In this document: piece by piece, positions 1-11,942 of the stretch
Position numbering within the stretch: position 1 is the stretch's first letter
How the letters are laid out: every line of letters starts with the position of its first letter
Origin: Lentinula raphanica
Lineage: Eukaryota > Basidiomycota > Agaricomycetes > Agaricales > Omphalotaceae
Direction: 5' to 3'
DNA length: 64,000 nucleotides
Assembly (NCBI GenBank): GCA_027919835.1
Contig: JANVFP010000021.1
Location: forward strand, 1-64,000
Notes under the pieces: model-generated
What the model was told of the DNA's origin: nothing
Database searches by the model: none
The model's input: the letters and a program-made list of their open reading frames with translations, nothing else
Position numbers and translations under genes: made by a program

Positions 1-159
1 CTAGAGTGCCTAAAGAGCCTAGGTTCCCAGGAGCACCCAGGAGCCCTTAGAGAACCTCAGAGTCTTTGGGATCACAAAATTTGCTTTGAAAGCCCATAAG
101 AATTTGGGGAATCTCTAGGGTCCTTGAAAGACTACAGGCCTGGAGTGAATTTCCTGATG
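1..159. mobile_element. E-family inverted-repeat element, right end only (E1)
   Basis: The window opens inside a non-coding element that ends with TTTCCTGATG at 150-159, the right terminus seen in six other copies here (E2-E7). The body is rich in short GAG/CTC-type runs like the other copies. It sits in the last exon of the neighbouring pseudogene, which reads on into the terminus and stops at 115. The left end and target duplication lie outside the window; the base pair next to the right end is TG. Confidence 0.75.
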
Positions 160-2771
160 TGGTTTCTCCTCCTCGACGGGTCCGCTCTGAGCCGTCATAT
201 GCGAATATTCGCGAACAACAGGCGGGGGAGACGGATCTTTTGCTGCAATCTCGTTCTCGTACAACATTTCATTGAATGGAGGAGCCGGGACTTCGACGTC
301 GTGCGTCCGGAGAAATTCCTGGAACTTGGCAAGGGTGCCTGGGTCCTTGAGATATGCGGACAGGTTGCAGGAGGAATTCCACCCAAAGAATGTCGCAAAC
401 CAGCAGGCAGTGTTGTAGTCGAGCTGTTCACCCGGGTGCTCTTTAGCCCATAGGGACAGCACAACGTTGGCGTCGAGTCCACTGAGTTTGGAACGATTGA
501 CGTGGCGAGCGATACCAAGAAGGGAGTTCTGGATTATCTCTCCAGCATTCTCCAAGATGCGGAAATGGGCGTTCAGAGCTTCCTGCAGTTGCCCCACGGA
601 CTCAGAAAAACCTAGAAAGGAGGTCTGGCGTTAGCAGGGAGTGAGACCAAATAAAAACTTTAGGTACTTACCCCCGGGAAGCGAGCGGACTGCCTCTGGG
701 ATGATATCCAGCAGATCCGATTGTAGTTCCATATGAAGGGCGCTTGGACAGGTTCAATGAGATTGCTCACAGCCAGCACAAGGACCACCGATCTGTTCCC
801 CATTACGGCAAGTAAGCCCTCGAATCAGACACGAGACACAGTCCGTGGTTGGGGCGATGTCGGGATCCAACGGACTGGTGGACGGTGCGATACCCCGAGT
901 GGTCAAATAGGCAAATCGAGCGAGGTTGGAGATCGAGAAGGATGCATTCCCCACAGTGAGGAAGCTCCCGACCGATGCCAGCTCTGGTGTGGCAACCCAC
1001 TTGGGCATTCGAAGGACCTGATGGTCCGGGCGACGTTTGAGGTTATGGCCGGGGGAAACAAGCGTGCTGAAGGCGATACGAGGCTTGTAGTCCGGGTTGG
1101 CGAGGAAAGACACTTGTCGAGTTATGTCGCGGTCGTCATTGGCAAGGAGCTGGTCCATAGCCATCGAGGACGCGGCTGCTTCGGAAATAAGGGCTGGCTC
1201 CAGCTCGTCGGTCTCAGCTGAAAGAGTGGGAGTAACGGCGCGAGCTTTGCCCGCAGCTTTACCCGTCTTCTGTTTCTTGAGAGCCGGTGTTGTATGACTC
1301 TGAAATCCGCGTGTTAATGGTGTCGGCGAGAGGACTGATAAAAGAGACCCTACCGATGATTTCTCTTCGTCAGGCCTCTCCCGCTTGACCGAAACCGTTA
1401 CAACAGGTTTGGAGGCCTCAGCAGCTTTGGCTTTACCCTTACCAATGGGAGGACCTATCTTCTCAGGTTTGGGGCGGGTGGTGCTGTGGCGAAGCGTTCC
1501 CAGGTCTGTACCTATGCACAAATATGTTAGCAAGGATAGATGGGACAACCAAAGCGAATAAGGGAACTTACCTGCCCGAGTACGCACCCGAGAGCCCTGG
1601 TACACGTCGAGCTCCTCAAGTTCGTCAGAAGAGGCCTCGGTCTCTCCAAGGTCCTCATCCTCAGCTGGAAAGAACGGGGAACCAACAGGAGAGGCGACCC
1701 CATCATTGCTGATGATAGGGGAAGCGATTCCGACGTTGCTAGACCCAGCTTCAGGAGGAGGAGTGGAAACTGAAGCATGGACTTCGTAACCGGGCTCGGG
1801 TAGGATGTTCTGGTCAGTGAAGGGATTCTTGATGAACTGCGGTGGTGAACCAGTGCTTGCCACCTTGATGATCAACTGCCCCTCACGGGACAGGGCGTCG
1901 AAAGAGATAGGGATAGCCAAGGTAGCCATCGTGGGCGTGGTACTCTTCAAAAAGTTCTGGAAGAAAGGGTATGGTCAGGAAGAGCGTAACGGCTGATTAA
2001 GGAGAGACACGAACCTTAACCGCAGTCCTAAGCGCCAGGCTTACTCCAAATCCAGTGCTCCTGGCTTCATCGTACACCAGCCGGGTGTACTCGGCGGCTT
2101 CCAGGTACCTCTCGCAGTAATCGCAAAAGAGGCACACGAAACGAAGTGCAAAGAGTGGACACGAGCGGGAGCGATGCCAAAATCAGCGGTAATGTTTCTG
2201 CGGATACCCGGTCAGTAACAAGCTAGTTAGCTAGACTGGGTATCGAGGGACTTACCAGAGCGTTTTGAATAACGGGATCTTCCAATAGTTGAATGATGTT
2301 GGCTTGGGTCTTAGCCCGCGATTTGTTTGAGGCCTGGATCTCGGAAATCGCTTCCTGAACAAGACGCAGACCTCGGTAAAGGAACGACGCGTTCACTCGA
2401 CATAAGGGACCCTTGGCGAAAGGCGGATACATCTGTACCAGCTGGGAAGGATAGAAGTTTGTCGGGACCTGGTCCTGATAGTCAGAAGGGAGGCGTTGCG
2501 GGAAATCCATGTCATCGACAGGTTCGAATTCGGGTTGCTTGAAAGCCGACTCTATGGTATTGGGGAATTTGCGCCAAAGTTTCTGAAGTGTGTTAGATTC
2601 TGCAGGCGTTGATGGGAGGAACAGGATTGCATCAGCGCTGTTCGAAAGACTGTCTCGGGCTCGTAGAGCGTTGTGAAACGTAACCTCAAGGAGCGGAGCC
2701 GAGAACTGGATCTTACGAGACGATGTGCCCTGAGTCTTACCCGACGACGAACCCTTGCCTTTGGGAGCCAT
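160..2771 (-). pseudogene. Spliced gene of unknown function, broken by two TGA codons and an insertion
   Basis: I do not recognise a named function. Five exons can be joined on the minus strand: 2771-2256, 2197-2015, 1956-1572, 1511-672 and 611 downward, all with GT-AG introns of about 55-60 bases that keep the frame. The first Met used opens MAPKGKG at 2771. A Cys-rich stretch (CVSC, then C, then CAGC) near 800-870 resembles a small zinc-binding knuckle, and the region before it is basic and acidic low complexity. Exon 2 has an in-frame TGA (2185-2183) just before FWHRSRSCP, and exon 4 has another (756-754) just after the Cys cluster; reading frame and sense continue beyond both. The 3' end is replaced by element E1, so the final residues before the stop at 115 are encoded by the E terminus. 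It may be an accessory gene associated with retroelements. Both TGAs fit C-to-T change from TGG or CGA. Confidence 0.6.
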
Positions 2772-2789
2772 AATATCGATCAGAAACAC

Positions 2790-4960
2790 GGTGGGAGACG
2801 AAAAAGCGTTGAAGTTGGAGGGAAGAAAGAAAGCGGACTTAGAGAAAATTTTCGAAGTCCGGCAGCCTTTTATCCACGGTTCTTAAGAACTTCCCAGGAC
2901 GTAATAAGCCACTGGGAAAATTCTAAGAATAGTAGGAAGAATTGTAATACTCACAAAGGTCAAAGAAATGAACTTTGTGAAGTTGCAGGATGTTGTGATT
3001 AGATCTCTTGATAATCACACTCGGAAATTAAGCGCTTCTATCGAGTTAGCCGCGGGTTTAATTATCATCAGTTGATCCCGAGGCAACCGAACAGATCTAT
3101 AGCGTTAATGAGTGGGAATACCATTGGGATATCGAGGAGATCAATCCAAAAGCTCGGATCAGTTGCAGTACCACACTCCCAAGGGAGGTACGAGCCTGTC
3201 TACCCAACCAGATGACCGGGGACGGTCAGATCTTTAGTTTGGGGGAGATAATACGCCCATTTTGCGTGCAGGCAGGCAATGGCCTAATTTTAACGATTAG
3301 AGCCTTGTAGAGTACTAAAGGACTGTAGTGAGCCCGAGCTGACAGTCAAACTTGTATCATGTTAATGCCAGGACGTCAGATCCAGACAGGAAAACACATC
3401 CTGACGAATAATAAGAGTTCACACTCGAGTCCCTTGGTCGGGGAGTCCTTCAAGACAAAGCCACCTCTGATATGAGCTATCAAGGGATTATCAACTTAGT
3501 TTTCAACGCCTAACGGCCAACTGAGTATGATACTGCACCGAGACGAGCTTAGAACCAATAGATCTATTCGTATTACCAGTGGGGATGGATTATTCAAGGC
3601 CTAGACTCAACAGATCGACCAGGAGTGTTGCAAGGGTAGATCTTTCGACTTCACCATTGTCAAATCTCTGGATCTATTCGATATATGCATATCGTTGGAA
3701 AGCTAGAAGCCAAACGAACCTATTGGGACAGGTTTCCCCCCTTTATATGTACTCCCATTCAGTTGGAGAGGCATACAACCGTTCACATAGCGGAATCAAA
3801 TGAGGAAACGTTTGAGTTACCTGTGCAGGAGCTTATCCGTGCCCTTTAACCACCAGCATGTGGATGGACGCACAGACCAGGTCCGGATTTGAAGGTCAGG
3901 CAACTAGATCTCGACGAAGGACCACCAGAAATGGACATTTTACTTGTTTTTATCCTTTTTACTCTCTGTTTCTCTGGTGTTTGTATCGTTTCTCATCCTA
4001 TCTTTCCTTATTTGTATCAGATCTCGGACTCCGTTCTCTCAAATCTATAGATCTATTCCATAAAATAGTAAATTGGCTACAGATCTCTTCGTAGAAGTAC
4101 TTAAGGACGTAGCCTACAAAAATTATATTCAGGTTTTGTGCCCAGTTTCTCTGACTAGCTAACCTTTGCTCTCATACGTGAGGAGTAAAGGCTTTGTAAG
4201 CCAGGCGGTCTTCGAAAGTGGTTGTGAAATTCTCATCTCGTTAGGCCCGATATCTTGTCAGTTGATAAAGTCTCAGCTAGATTTGAATCGAAGGTAGACT
4301 CCTATCGTGGAGATACAGAGGGCTTGGTTCTCGGTTGTTCCAAGTGAGCGTTCAGAGTTTCGGTGGCTCTGTTCAAGCAGACGTGTGGTGATCGGTGATC
4401 CATACGAGCTGTGAAGGTTTCCTGTGATCGGTGATCAGTAGATCTTCAACCTGGTTCTGATAGTATTTGTGTGGTCATAAAGTCTGATCTATACGAGTTC
4501 TCTCGTTCCTTGTAAACCCTTTGAGTGGATCACTCACCCCCTTCGAGTCCAGATCAAAAGATCTGTACTTCTGTGTCACTTCGCTCTGTTGACCTGTATT
4601 GCGGATCCAGTAGATCTTTTAAGACTACCAGTTCGTTCTAAGGTATAAGATTGTGCGGAATCTCTGACAACGCCCCACACCTCGCTTAAATACATTTGAC
4701 AAACGACATAAGAAGTATATTGGTGATCAGTGTTCAGTGATAAAGTCACTAGGTCATTAGATCTATCCAACGAAGCATTAAATTGCACCCTTCATATCCT
4801 CGTTAGCGCAGCAACGCGTCGTGGCTTCCAGATGAGGGCGTTGTTGGGTCAGGCAGTGGTTGGCTGGGCTTGGGCATATCTATTACCCCTATGCTTATTG
4901 TCAGTCATTTCACTACATCTAGCGATATTGCGACAGGTTCCAATACAGAGGTAGATAACT
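2790..4960. other. Non-coding stretch, possible degenerate long LTR
   Basis: No gene is supported here. A purine run TTTGGGGGAG at about 3237-3248 followed by a plain start could be a polypurine tract next to an LTR. A TATA-like CTTTATATG at about 3741 and many AGATCT sites fit a long, decayed LTR ending near 4915. No second copy lies in the window, so the ends cannot be set. Short ORFs inside have no recognisable content. Confidence 0.25.
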
Positions 4961-5028
4961 CAAACATCCAACTTATATCTAGTACCTACATACAAGATTG
5001 GACGACACAATACAGCAAGTGCTTAATT

Positions 5029-8000
5029 TTGAGCATAATTGTTGAAGAGCCGTGGATGGTATGACTGAAACTCAATTTGTTTAGTGCATGAATTAGAATA
5101 TGATCAATGTACTTACCTTTGGGGTTGGTAGCACATGAGTAACAAGCATATCTTTGATAGTCAGTTCTGTTCGGGCAAAGTGCGAAACAACCTGCAATAA
5201 GGGTAGTAATCGGTAGCGACCGAGCCCTCTAGAACATAACCAACCACAATTTAATTTCCGGTACAGGTCGTGCTCTGCCGCAATTGGGTTCATATGGCGG
5301 ACTTCCAGGTATGTTGCAGTTTCTGATACACCAGTCATAGGATGTGGGTACGAATGAGATATAATTCCTTGAATGATGCCAGCGCTGTAATTTTCTGCCT
5401 CAAGATCCTTGAAGATCACTGAACTCTCGCGAGTATTGCAAGAGAATACAACCCTGTCGCTAACAACGCCAGCCAGTTTGATACCATTACGGATCAGTCG
5501 ACCATCCCATGCATGAGTCGGTAGGCTGTATTTTGTAGACAACAGTTCACGGATTTGGTCCAAAGTGGTATTCTCCATGATGAACTCGCGAGACTTGAAG
5601 GTGCGATCAGATGAAGACCAGGAAGAAAGGTCGGTCCCATCAAACATTCCACGATGAGATTCACGCTTCATCTCAACCAAACTGCCTAGTGCCTCGCCGA
5701 TGTCCTTCTGTAACTCTGAATTATGCCCTAGTATGATTTCAAGAGCAGCCTGACGGCTGTAATCGCTTTGCATAGTTGCCTCCACCTCTCCTGTGATGGA
5801 GCAAAACAGATACCAACTCAATATGGCTACTCCGCACAATACAAAGGACACACTAACCTGAATGATTATTCGAATTGACTTCCTGCAAGATATGGTTTGT
5901 GCGTTCGAAGACTGGCATATTCCGAGCCTGGACTGGGCCCATAATTTCCAGGTCTTCAATGATGTGAAGAGCGTAATGGTGGTTTGGCTTCAGATTGACA
6001 TCGGGGAAAAGAACCAGCAATGTGCGTAGATACCTGAGGATAAGGGAGCGGTACTCATTTCGAGAATCTTCTGAGGTCTCACGCAAGTTCAGGAGCCTGA
6101 TAGCATGGACCATATCGAGGAAGTTTTGTAGCATCTGGAAGTGACGAGCTTGGGGTTTGTCTTCATATGGATAACCCCAGAGCCGAATCAAGGTGACCAC
6201 CAAAGATACGGAACAGACGACTTTCCATTCATCTGCACTAAGTTTCCCATTGGCCTTGGTGCCCCAATTTTCTGGAGGTGAGTCCATCCAGCTAGGCAAT
6301 ACAGTGATCTTCATATCATTCCAGACCTCATCCAGAATGTCTTTTGCAATGACGTGCCTGGAAGTAGCACCTCTCTTAGGAGTGAGGTCACTTTCACGGT
6401 TTTCTCGACGCTATAATGTCTTCAGACTTGGCTTTGATTTGTGACAAATATTGGAACTCACCCAGAGGATCAAATTCTTGGCCATCTCAGCTTTTTTTGG
6501 TGTAGTGCTTGGGGTGGATAGGTTGGAGGTGAATGGTGGAATTTGATAACTCTGACATAGCTGGGCAAGGTAAGCTTTACTGTATTCGCTGCCCATGAGG
6601 GTTGCCATAGTTGGTTCCTTCTCCTCGAAACGTTCCTTCAATTTGAGAAAGTGCACAGAGCCCGTGTTTGGGACGGACAGCTCTTCATCCTCATCTTCAG
6701 CTTGTCTTGCATGCTACAAAAATGTCATTACTGCACTGCACAGAAAAGCACTCAGCAATACATACATAAATCTTGAGTCTGATGACAAGATCACGATGAT
6801 CATCTTCCTTGTCATTATAGTGGATACCAACACCAGCACACAATGCCTTGAGCATATCCTTTTTGATTCTGGAAAGACCAGGCATCTTCCGAGTACGATT
6901 TTGTAGCTGCTCAATGAGGTTCTGATATTGAGCATCAGTTTGCATGCTACTGCTAGAAGTGGTATCCGGACAAGTTAAGTGGGAAGCAGGTGGAAGATGA
7001 TGGCTGGCTTCTTCAATGTCAAAGGTCACTGAAGATTGGGTAGAGGTGGTGTTCTGTGACATAGCTGATTCCTGTAGCATGTTTCATAATTGAGGTTCTG
7101 TGTGTCCACGGGCCACAAATAATAGAACTCACTGTATCTGAATTCAAAGATTCAGATAGTTCCTCAGACTCCTGATTGTTGGTATCAACCACATTGGTGT
7201 TATAAGATAAGGGAGGAATGAAGGGGATAGCATCGATGTTAGCTGTTTCCCGCTAGAAACAGCAGTGAGTTGCCAAAAATAATGGAATATTAATCTGTAC
7301 ATACCCATGCTAAGATAGCTTTGATAAGTGCTTCCTTCTTTCCAGCAGAAGGCAGGCCCAGATCGAAACAGATGTACCACAAAACTGCATGAGCTTGATC
7401 GTCCAAAGTCTTGTTTAGAGAAGGATGGTTGTGTCTAATGCTATCATACAATGCCCGCAGAAGAGAATTGGAGGGTTTCTTGCGCTTCTTGTCAGATGAT
7501 GGCTGAGCATAGCCTTCACCACTTCGAAGAACCTCTGCATCCATTTTCCAAATTTTGCGGACATGTGTAGCAAAAAGACCAAGATAACAAAGATGCATGC
7601 TATCAATGACTGTGAAGACAATAGGATTCCAGTATGGAAGCCTCAAGAGCTCTGACCATCGCATTCCAGAGTCTTCGTAAATCTTTCGACGAGCAATTTC
7701 GGAAGGAGCGTCACGCCAGAGACTTGCTTGTTCTTTGTGTATCTTGATATCACGCTTGGGCCATGTATTGGTGTCGAGATTGTGGATTTCTTGGATAGGT
7801 AACAGGCATCGAACACAGAAGTATTTATGACTGTGCGATGCAAAGCCCGAAAGTGAGTGTGCACCTTCAGTATCACATACAGCAGGGACTAGGGCTGCAT
7901 AAACCATTCTACCGCTTGGGTACTTGGAGGTCCGGGTGAAGAAAACCCCATTCCAGAGCAGTAGGAGTTGATCAACAATCTTTTCCAGAGTATAGTTTAT

Positions 8001-10784
8001 CTGAGCTTCGTTTGGATGGCCGCGCATAACGGTAACCAGAAACATGTACTCCTTGCGGTAGCGAAGGTGCTCAGGAAGGACCAGAAGAACCATATACAGA
8101 GCTGTAGAGCTAGCAGAGCCACCAGATCTTTTCATATGGAAGGGATTGAATGAATCATATCCGAGACTCATCATAAGCCGTAAATCAGGAGATCCAGAAA
8201 TGCCACTCTTTTCTCGCATGAATGGCTGGCCATCTGGACCTGGAAAGTCTTCGAAGGTAGGGGAATCCCAGAAGTCCTGAGCAGGACCGGAGGTGCTGGG
8301 TCGGTTCAAACATTCTTCGAGTGAGTTTTCGATACCTGGAATTGCTAAGAGCCTTCCTATCCATTTGTTCAGATTCTGGAAGACTTGCTTTCGAATGGGC
8401 ACTACAAAGGCGCTAGGACCAGCGCTACGTGTTTTCCACAATGCGTTGCCGCAGTCCGGAGAGTTAGGATGAGATTTGAATGAACAGGAGGACAAGAGCT
8501 GATCTGTAGCATGGGACTCTTCATTCCCAACCAGCTCCTTCTCTGTAAACGGATAGAGAGCATAGCAGCTAGAGCATGATATGAAGGTATCCCAACAGGG
8601 ATTAAGGCCATAATGATCAACCACGGTATGGATATCCTTGGGTATCTGATCTGCGATGCTAAGGCCAAGTGCTGTACGAATCTCGGGTTTGACTCTCGTG
8701 GTCAGACTTTGTATCATGGCACGATGAAGTGCAAGGATGACTTTCATCTGGCGGACTGAATTCTGGAATTTGACATAGAGGATAAGAGCAGTTATGAGCA
8801 TCAGGAAAAATACCCCTGACCAGAGGTCTTTTAAAGACACCAGAGATTCCCCCAAAAGTTTAAAGTCTTTCAAATAGTTTAAAGTATCTAGACTCTCAGA
8901 ACTCTTTGGGAAAAGGGCTCAAAATTTGGTTTCCTTGAAATTCTTTAGAATTATTTCTGACTTGTTCAAAGGTAACTCAGAGATCCCCAAAATGCTCCAG
9001 GTTTTTGGGAATAACCTGAGCTCTTCAGATACTCTAGAGAGCTTGGATACTCTGAGCTGCCTAGGTTTTTTCCAATATCCTGAAGATTTCTTGAGATTTT
9101 TTATGTTCTCTAAATATCTTTGAAAGATCTTTGAATATCTTTGAATATCTTTGAACATCTTTGAAAGATATTTGAGCTTCTCTGAAGACTTTGAGTGTTT
9201 TCAAAAAGTTGAAATTTGAGATATTGAATATGAAATAAGATACTATTGCATCTTAACATCTAAAAGATAGTATAGTGTAGTAATACAGTGTAGATATCAG
9301 TTAAAATATTATAACTCACAGTTGTCAATAATATAGGTGGTCACATGACCTGCCACCGTGGACTGTGTACAATCAAAAAGAACTTCACCAGGTCAAAATC
9401 TGAATATAGATATAATAACATATATTATATACATTGTTATCTATGATATTTGTTAACATTACACATATATAATTGTTGTAATAATATATTATGATACATA
9501 TAATCAGAATGTGTTCCGAAATTAATAGTTATCAAGTTCAAATACAGTATATCATAATATATGGGTGTTAGTAGATATAGTCAATATAAGAGCAATAGAT
9601 AGAGTATCATATGATGAAGTAAAAGTGATTGAATAAGTTTTTGAATCATTTGAACTTATTAAAGAGCTTTGGAAAATCTTTGAAAGATATCTAAATATCT
9701 CTGGAAGACTCTCAGAGATTCTCAGAGATATTCAAAGATTTCTAAAGATTTTCAAAGATATCCAAAGAAATTCAGAGATTTTGAAAGACATTCAAGGAAC
9801 TCTAAAGGCTTTAGGTTTTGGGGGGTGTCTCAGGAGACACCAAAGACACTGAAGACTCTAGAGACTCCAGACAACCTGGAATTCTTTGAGATCTATGTTG
9901 GGTAGCTCTGAGCACAGAACATTTTTGCTGATGAGGGCTATCCTGATGCTACGGTCCTGTGGGGCCCAAGCTCTGAAATAACGAGCTATAGATATGAAAC
10001 TGCCTTAATATTCAATTGCAAGTGACCAAGGAATCTTTGGCTTACCGTTATTGAAAATGTATTGACTTGAACTAGGGGAAGCTTGTTGTTCCCAGTTTCG
10101 CCTCTTCCTTCGCTGTAAACTTTCCAAAGCTTCCTGTAACAAATCCTCTAGTACATCATGATCGTTTTTGCCACCTGAATCTTGATGACGAGGATTGCTT
10201 CGGAGCTCTCTCAACAAGGTGCAGAACCGCGCTTCGGTTTCAAGGAAGCGTCGATTACCTGGATTAGCCACTGTCAATGTGAAGGACCCTGAGTTGACCT
10301 GGAGTATGGTCTCTGGATCTAGAAGTATAAACGATTTGTCGGGAGAAGGTGATTCGTCGAAATGCAGACGGAGATCAGCTTCGAAGAGATATCTGAGACG
10401 AATTTTTATCTCTTCTCTGATCTCTTCTCCAGGAATTGCCAATACAAAAGAAGAGCATTTTGCTGCAAAGTTTCCAGCTGGATCAGATATCGAATACCCT
10501 TGATTACTGGGGGTATGACTGGAAGAGCTGGCCAGATCTGAGCTGAAGGGAATTGTCAAGGCTGTTTCAGTCCTCGAGTGTCCAGAAGCAGAAGATATGG
10601 AGGGGGATGCAAGGTTGCTTGAGGATACTTCGGTGGGCATGACTGTTTTGAATCGATCATGTATCTGTTGCTTTTTTGCATGTGAACGCAGTATATCATA
10701 TGGTTGATCAAGGCCGTGTGGGTTCGTCAAACAGCAGTCGTCGCATTTGCAACGTCGGAGGCGGAAATCGCGTCGAGGACCCAT
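5029..10784 (-). pseudogene. CACTA/EnSpm (Tnp2-type) transposase, split by element E2
   Basis: This is the cut-and-paste transposase of a CACTA/EnSpm DNA transposon. Minus-strand exons begin at 10784 (Cys-rich CKCDDCC near the start), continue through 10784-10046 and 9985-9934, are interrupted by E2 (8799-9933), resume at 8798 and run to a stop near 5029. The central exon carries Tnp2 landmarks: SLGYDSFNPFHMK, LPEHLRYRKEYMF, an LLLWNGVFF block, a Cys pair in FCVRCLLP, and VIDSMHLCYLG. Later exons (about 5853-6314) carry the helical region with LIRLWG and PNHHYALH. Introns are short and GT-AG (for example 7304 to about 7254). Removing E2 with one copy of its AG duplication restores RYFRAWAPQDRS joined to LILYVKFQN. 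Element termini were not identified, so only the gene is called. It cannot make full-length protein unless E2 is spliced or excised. Confidence 0.8.
8799..9933. mobile_element. E-family element E2 inside the CACTA transposase
   Basis: The element starts CATCAGGAAAAAT and ends ATTTTTGCTGATG, an inverted repeat. AG flanks both sides (8797-8798 and 9934-9935). Removing the element and one AG rejoins the transposase reading frame. The 1135-bp body has runs of TCTTTGA-type repeats on both sides and an AT-rich centre (about 9220-9640). No coding potential is seen, so it depends on a transposase from elsewhere. Confidence 0.85.
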
Positions 10785-11523
10785 TGGGAAGAAAGAGAGT
10801 GATCAAGGCATTAACAACTCAGTTAACAAAATTTTGTTACTGCCGGACCGGAGGCCCTTTACTGTGTACGATATGTTGGAAACAGCGCCTTTGTTGCGAG
10901 ATATCAAGACAAACAAGGAAGAAGAGACAATGAGGTCAAGCAACCGAATCAGATCATCCACCCCATCATAGTTCAGTCAGACTAAATGCAACACCGTGCA
11001 TCAGATGAGAATTCAAAGGAAATCCAATCAGGATCAGGAATATCTGAACCAAGCGTCGAATCTCCCATGCAGCCGTTCCTGTTGACAATAGTGATGATCA
11101 GCCACAAAGTCCAGGAATCGTGGAAGCCTCAAACCACTACTACCTGTAACTGCTCTCACTCACAAACTCCTGGTACCCTGTTCCACACTTCCTTGATCGA
11201 TGAGAAACTGTTACAAACACGGCACAACCACCACTCCCTTGCCATTGCGTTCTTTGACACAAAAAGTTTAACGCTCACACAACTGATGATGAAGGGCTTG
11301 CTACCTTGTGCACAGGGTTAATACAGCTAGTATCCGCGTACAATATCAGCGACTGTAGAATCGGAGCCCCGTTTGTCCTCCAAGGCTGCCTCAAAGAAGC
11401 CTCCGAGCCGTACTACACAAGCGAGAGCCAAGACACCGGTGTCAGAAGCAGAGACTGATGATATCAACAACGAGGAATCAACAATCACCAAGCCAAAATG
11501 GGGAGACATTAACCCCAACATTA
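10785..11523. other. Unassigned stretch upstream of the CACTA gene
   Basis: This probably holds the promoter and left-over end of the CACTA element. Small ORFs occur (for example 11373-11561 on the plus strand, 62 residues) but none has recognisable content. I see no clear terminal repeat. Confidence 0.3.
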
Positions 11524-11559
11524 GGGAGGGGTCTGATTCAGTGCCAAACATGAGCCAAT

Positions 11560-11652
11560 AAGGGTTAGGGGGTTAGGGGTTGGGTTAGGTTAGGGTTAGG
11601 GGTTTGGTTAGGGGTTAGGGTGGTTAGGGGTTGGGTTAGGGGTTAGGGGTTG
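11560..11652 (+). repeat. Interstitial telomere-like TTAGGG tract
   Basis: About 90 bases consist of TTAGGG, TTAGGGG, TTGGG and related variants in one orientation (G-rich on the plus strand). TTAGGG is the usual telomere unit of filamentous basidiomycetes. The tract is degenerate and flanked by transposon sequence on the right, so it is an internal relic and not a chromosome end. Confidence 0.85.
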
Positions 11653-11769
11653 AGGATATATTGATAGACCTTAAAAAAAGACCCCCTATAGGGGGTGTCA
11701 GTTTTTTCCAAAAATGGATATTTCAAAAGATACAATTAATTCTTTTTTTCAAAAATATTGAAAAATGTT

Positions 11770-11942
11770 CTTGCCTATATGTTATGCATAACATGTTGCC
11801 CAAGTTGTTATGCATTACATCCACTGCTATAGTGAGCTATAGTGAGGCTTATTGAGTGGTGGGCAACTGCCCCGCTGTTATGCAAAACGGGCTTCAGGGA
11901 CTTGCCCATATGTTATGCATAGAAGTTACAGCCTCAGCTGAT
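11770..11942. mobile_element. Terminal-repeat relic with TTATGCATAA motifs (right end at 11942)
   Basis: Read inward from 11942 on the minus strand the end is CAGCTGAGGCTGTAAC, the same terminus as palindromic element P1. Inside are four variants of TTATGCATAA. A closely related arm ends at 15590. It cuts off the end of the gypsy pol that begins at 15480. The matching left end was not found. Confidence 0.55.

Noticed and set aside
733..1221. 162-codon plus-strand ORF
   Set aside because: Antisense to the spliced minus-strand gene, and interrupts no recognised domain.
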